From Acidobacteriota bacterium (lineage in GTDB: Bacteria; Acidobacteriota; JAAYUB01; JAMOQF01): a DNA stretch of 7,963 bases. Positions 7,432 to 7,963 of this stretch are shown in pieces. Below the pieces are notes generated by a model that did not search any database, had not been told where the DNA came from, and saw nothing but the letters and a program-made list of their open reading frames with translations. The first letter of the stretch is position 1; every line of letters begins with the position of its first letter. Location: assembly GCA_027040585.1 (NCBI GenBank), contig JALULU010000257.1, positions 1 through 7,963 of the forward strand, written 5' to 3'. The translations under genes and the position numbers were made by a program.

Positions 7432-7963
7432 TCAAACCTTTTTTAAATTGGCAAATTTTTCCATTAAAATCTTCTTCCCATGTTCTTCAAAAAGGACTGT
7501 TATCTTTTTACCAGATGGTAATTCCTGTATCCTCCATACAATACCTTTTCCAAATTTTGGATGCATAACTCTATCTCCAGCCATTATATCAGCAATATTT
7601 TTCTCTTTTTTATATTCAACAGAAGAATTATTTGGCTTTTCAGGGGAAAAAATATTTACATTATTTTTTTTTGTATTTCCGGAAAAAAATTTTTCAAGTG
7701 CCTCAATGCTATTAACCTTATCATCAAAATTAAATTTTCTTTCTTTCTCTTTAAACGTAAAATCTCCAATTTCTTCTATATATTCCTTTGGTATTTCCTC
7801 TAAAAATCTTGATTTTCTGGCAAAATAATAGGAATCACTTTCATAATTATATTTTCTGTTTGCATAGGAGAGATAGAGCCTTTTCTTAGCCCTTGTCATT
7901 CCTACATAACATAACCTTCTCTCCTCCTCAATACCATTCTCATCTTCCAAATCAATACTCTTT
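7432..7963 (-). CDS. uvrD: UvrD/PcrA-type superfamily 1A DNA helicase, C-terminal part (5' end outside window)
   Basis: Only the last 176 codons are inside the window; the frame stays open to base 7963, so the gene enters from the right. A TTG at 7950 is an internal Leu codon, not a start, because the preceding codons continue the helicase motif. The family is shown by helicase motif VI, EEERRLCYVGMTRAKKRLYL (visible residues 12-30; Arg24 is the arginine finger type residue). At the C-terminus, GDRVMHPKFGKGIVWRI followed by a VLFEEHGKKIL strand is the Tudor-like domain of PcrA/UvrD that contacts RNA polymerase. Between them is a polar, low-complexity, probably disordered linker. UvrD/PcrA unwinds DNA 3' to 5' in nucleotide excision and mismatch repair and removes stalled polymerase or recombinase. 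The symbol uvrD is a family label; pcrA would be equally fair. Confidence 0.92.
   Translation of the reverse strand, partial: KSIDLEDENGIEEERRLCYVGMTRAKKRLYLSYANRKYNYESDSYYFARKSRFLEEIPKEYIEEIGDFTFKEKERKFNFDDKVNSIEALEKFFSGNTKKNNVNIFSPEKPNNSSVEYKKEKNIADIMAGDRVMHPKFGKGIVWRIQELPSGKKITVLFEEHGKKILMEKFANLKKV

Noticed and set aside
7448..7828. Plus-strand open frame of 126 codons opposite the helicase C-terminus
   Set aside because: The helicase motif VI and Tudor-like domain prove the minus-strand reading; the plus-strand frame is a by-product of AT-rich sequence.

Overview
This window is an AT-rich stretch of a bacterial chromosome. All seven genes lie on the minus strand and are tightly packed, so the transcription order runs from the right edge to the left edge. 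The longest non-coding gap is 81 bases, and there is no gene-free stretch over 300 bases. The gene set suggests a diderm or at least lipoprotein-bearing bacterium: a lipoprotein-type solute-binding protein, a UvrD/PcrA helicase, an NhaC-type antiporter with an extracytoplasmic domain, and a WecA/TagO-type glycan initiator. The low GC and Lys/Ile/Phe-rich proteins do not fix a phylum, and I make no species call.

Right part (7963 to 5523): the 3' end of a UvrD/PcrA-type DNA helicase is followed after 7 bases by an NhaC-family ion antiporter. The antiporter carries an unusual N-terminal signal peptide and a soluble domain of about 90 residues.

Middle (5500 to 1356): a good sigma70-type promoter precedes a complete ABC importer of the ferric-ion/AfuA-FbpABC superfamily. 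Its genes are a solute-binding lipoprotein, an ATPase, and a permease in which both membrane halves are fused in one chain. The three genes overlap (4 and 11 bases), which implies one translationally coupled operon. The ATPase uses a TTG start placed on the upstream stop codon. The true substrate is uncertain: the binding protein keeps a His near its N-terminus but has Tyr-Phe where FbpA has its iron-binding Tyr-Tyr pair.

Left part (1355 to 1): a second promoter-like sequence, whose -35 hexamer abuts the permease stop codon, precedes a small single-domain PilZ protein. This PilZ protein has the c-di-GMP binding motifs. It is followed after 13 bases by a WecA/TagO/MraY-like polyprenyl-phosphate sugar-1-phosphate transferase that runs off the left edge. 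The pairing hints at c-di-GMP input into surface glycan initiation, but this is inference.

I see no RNA genes, CRISPR arrays, insertion sequences, long repeats, convincing terminators or signs of horizontal transfer. I do not see a clearly new system here; the most unusual points are the antiporter N-terminal domain, the altered ligand site of the binding protein, and the PilZ-glycan transferase pairing.
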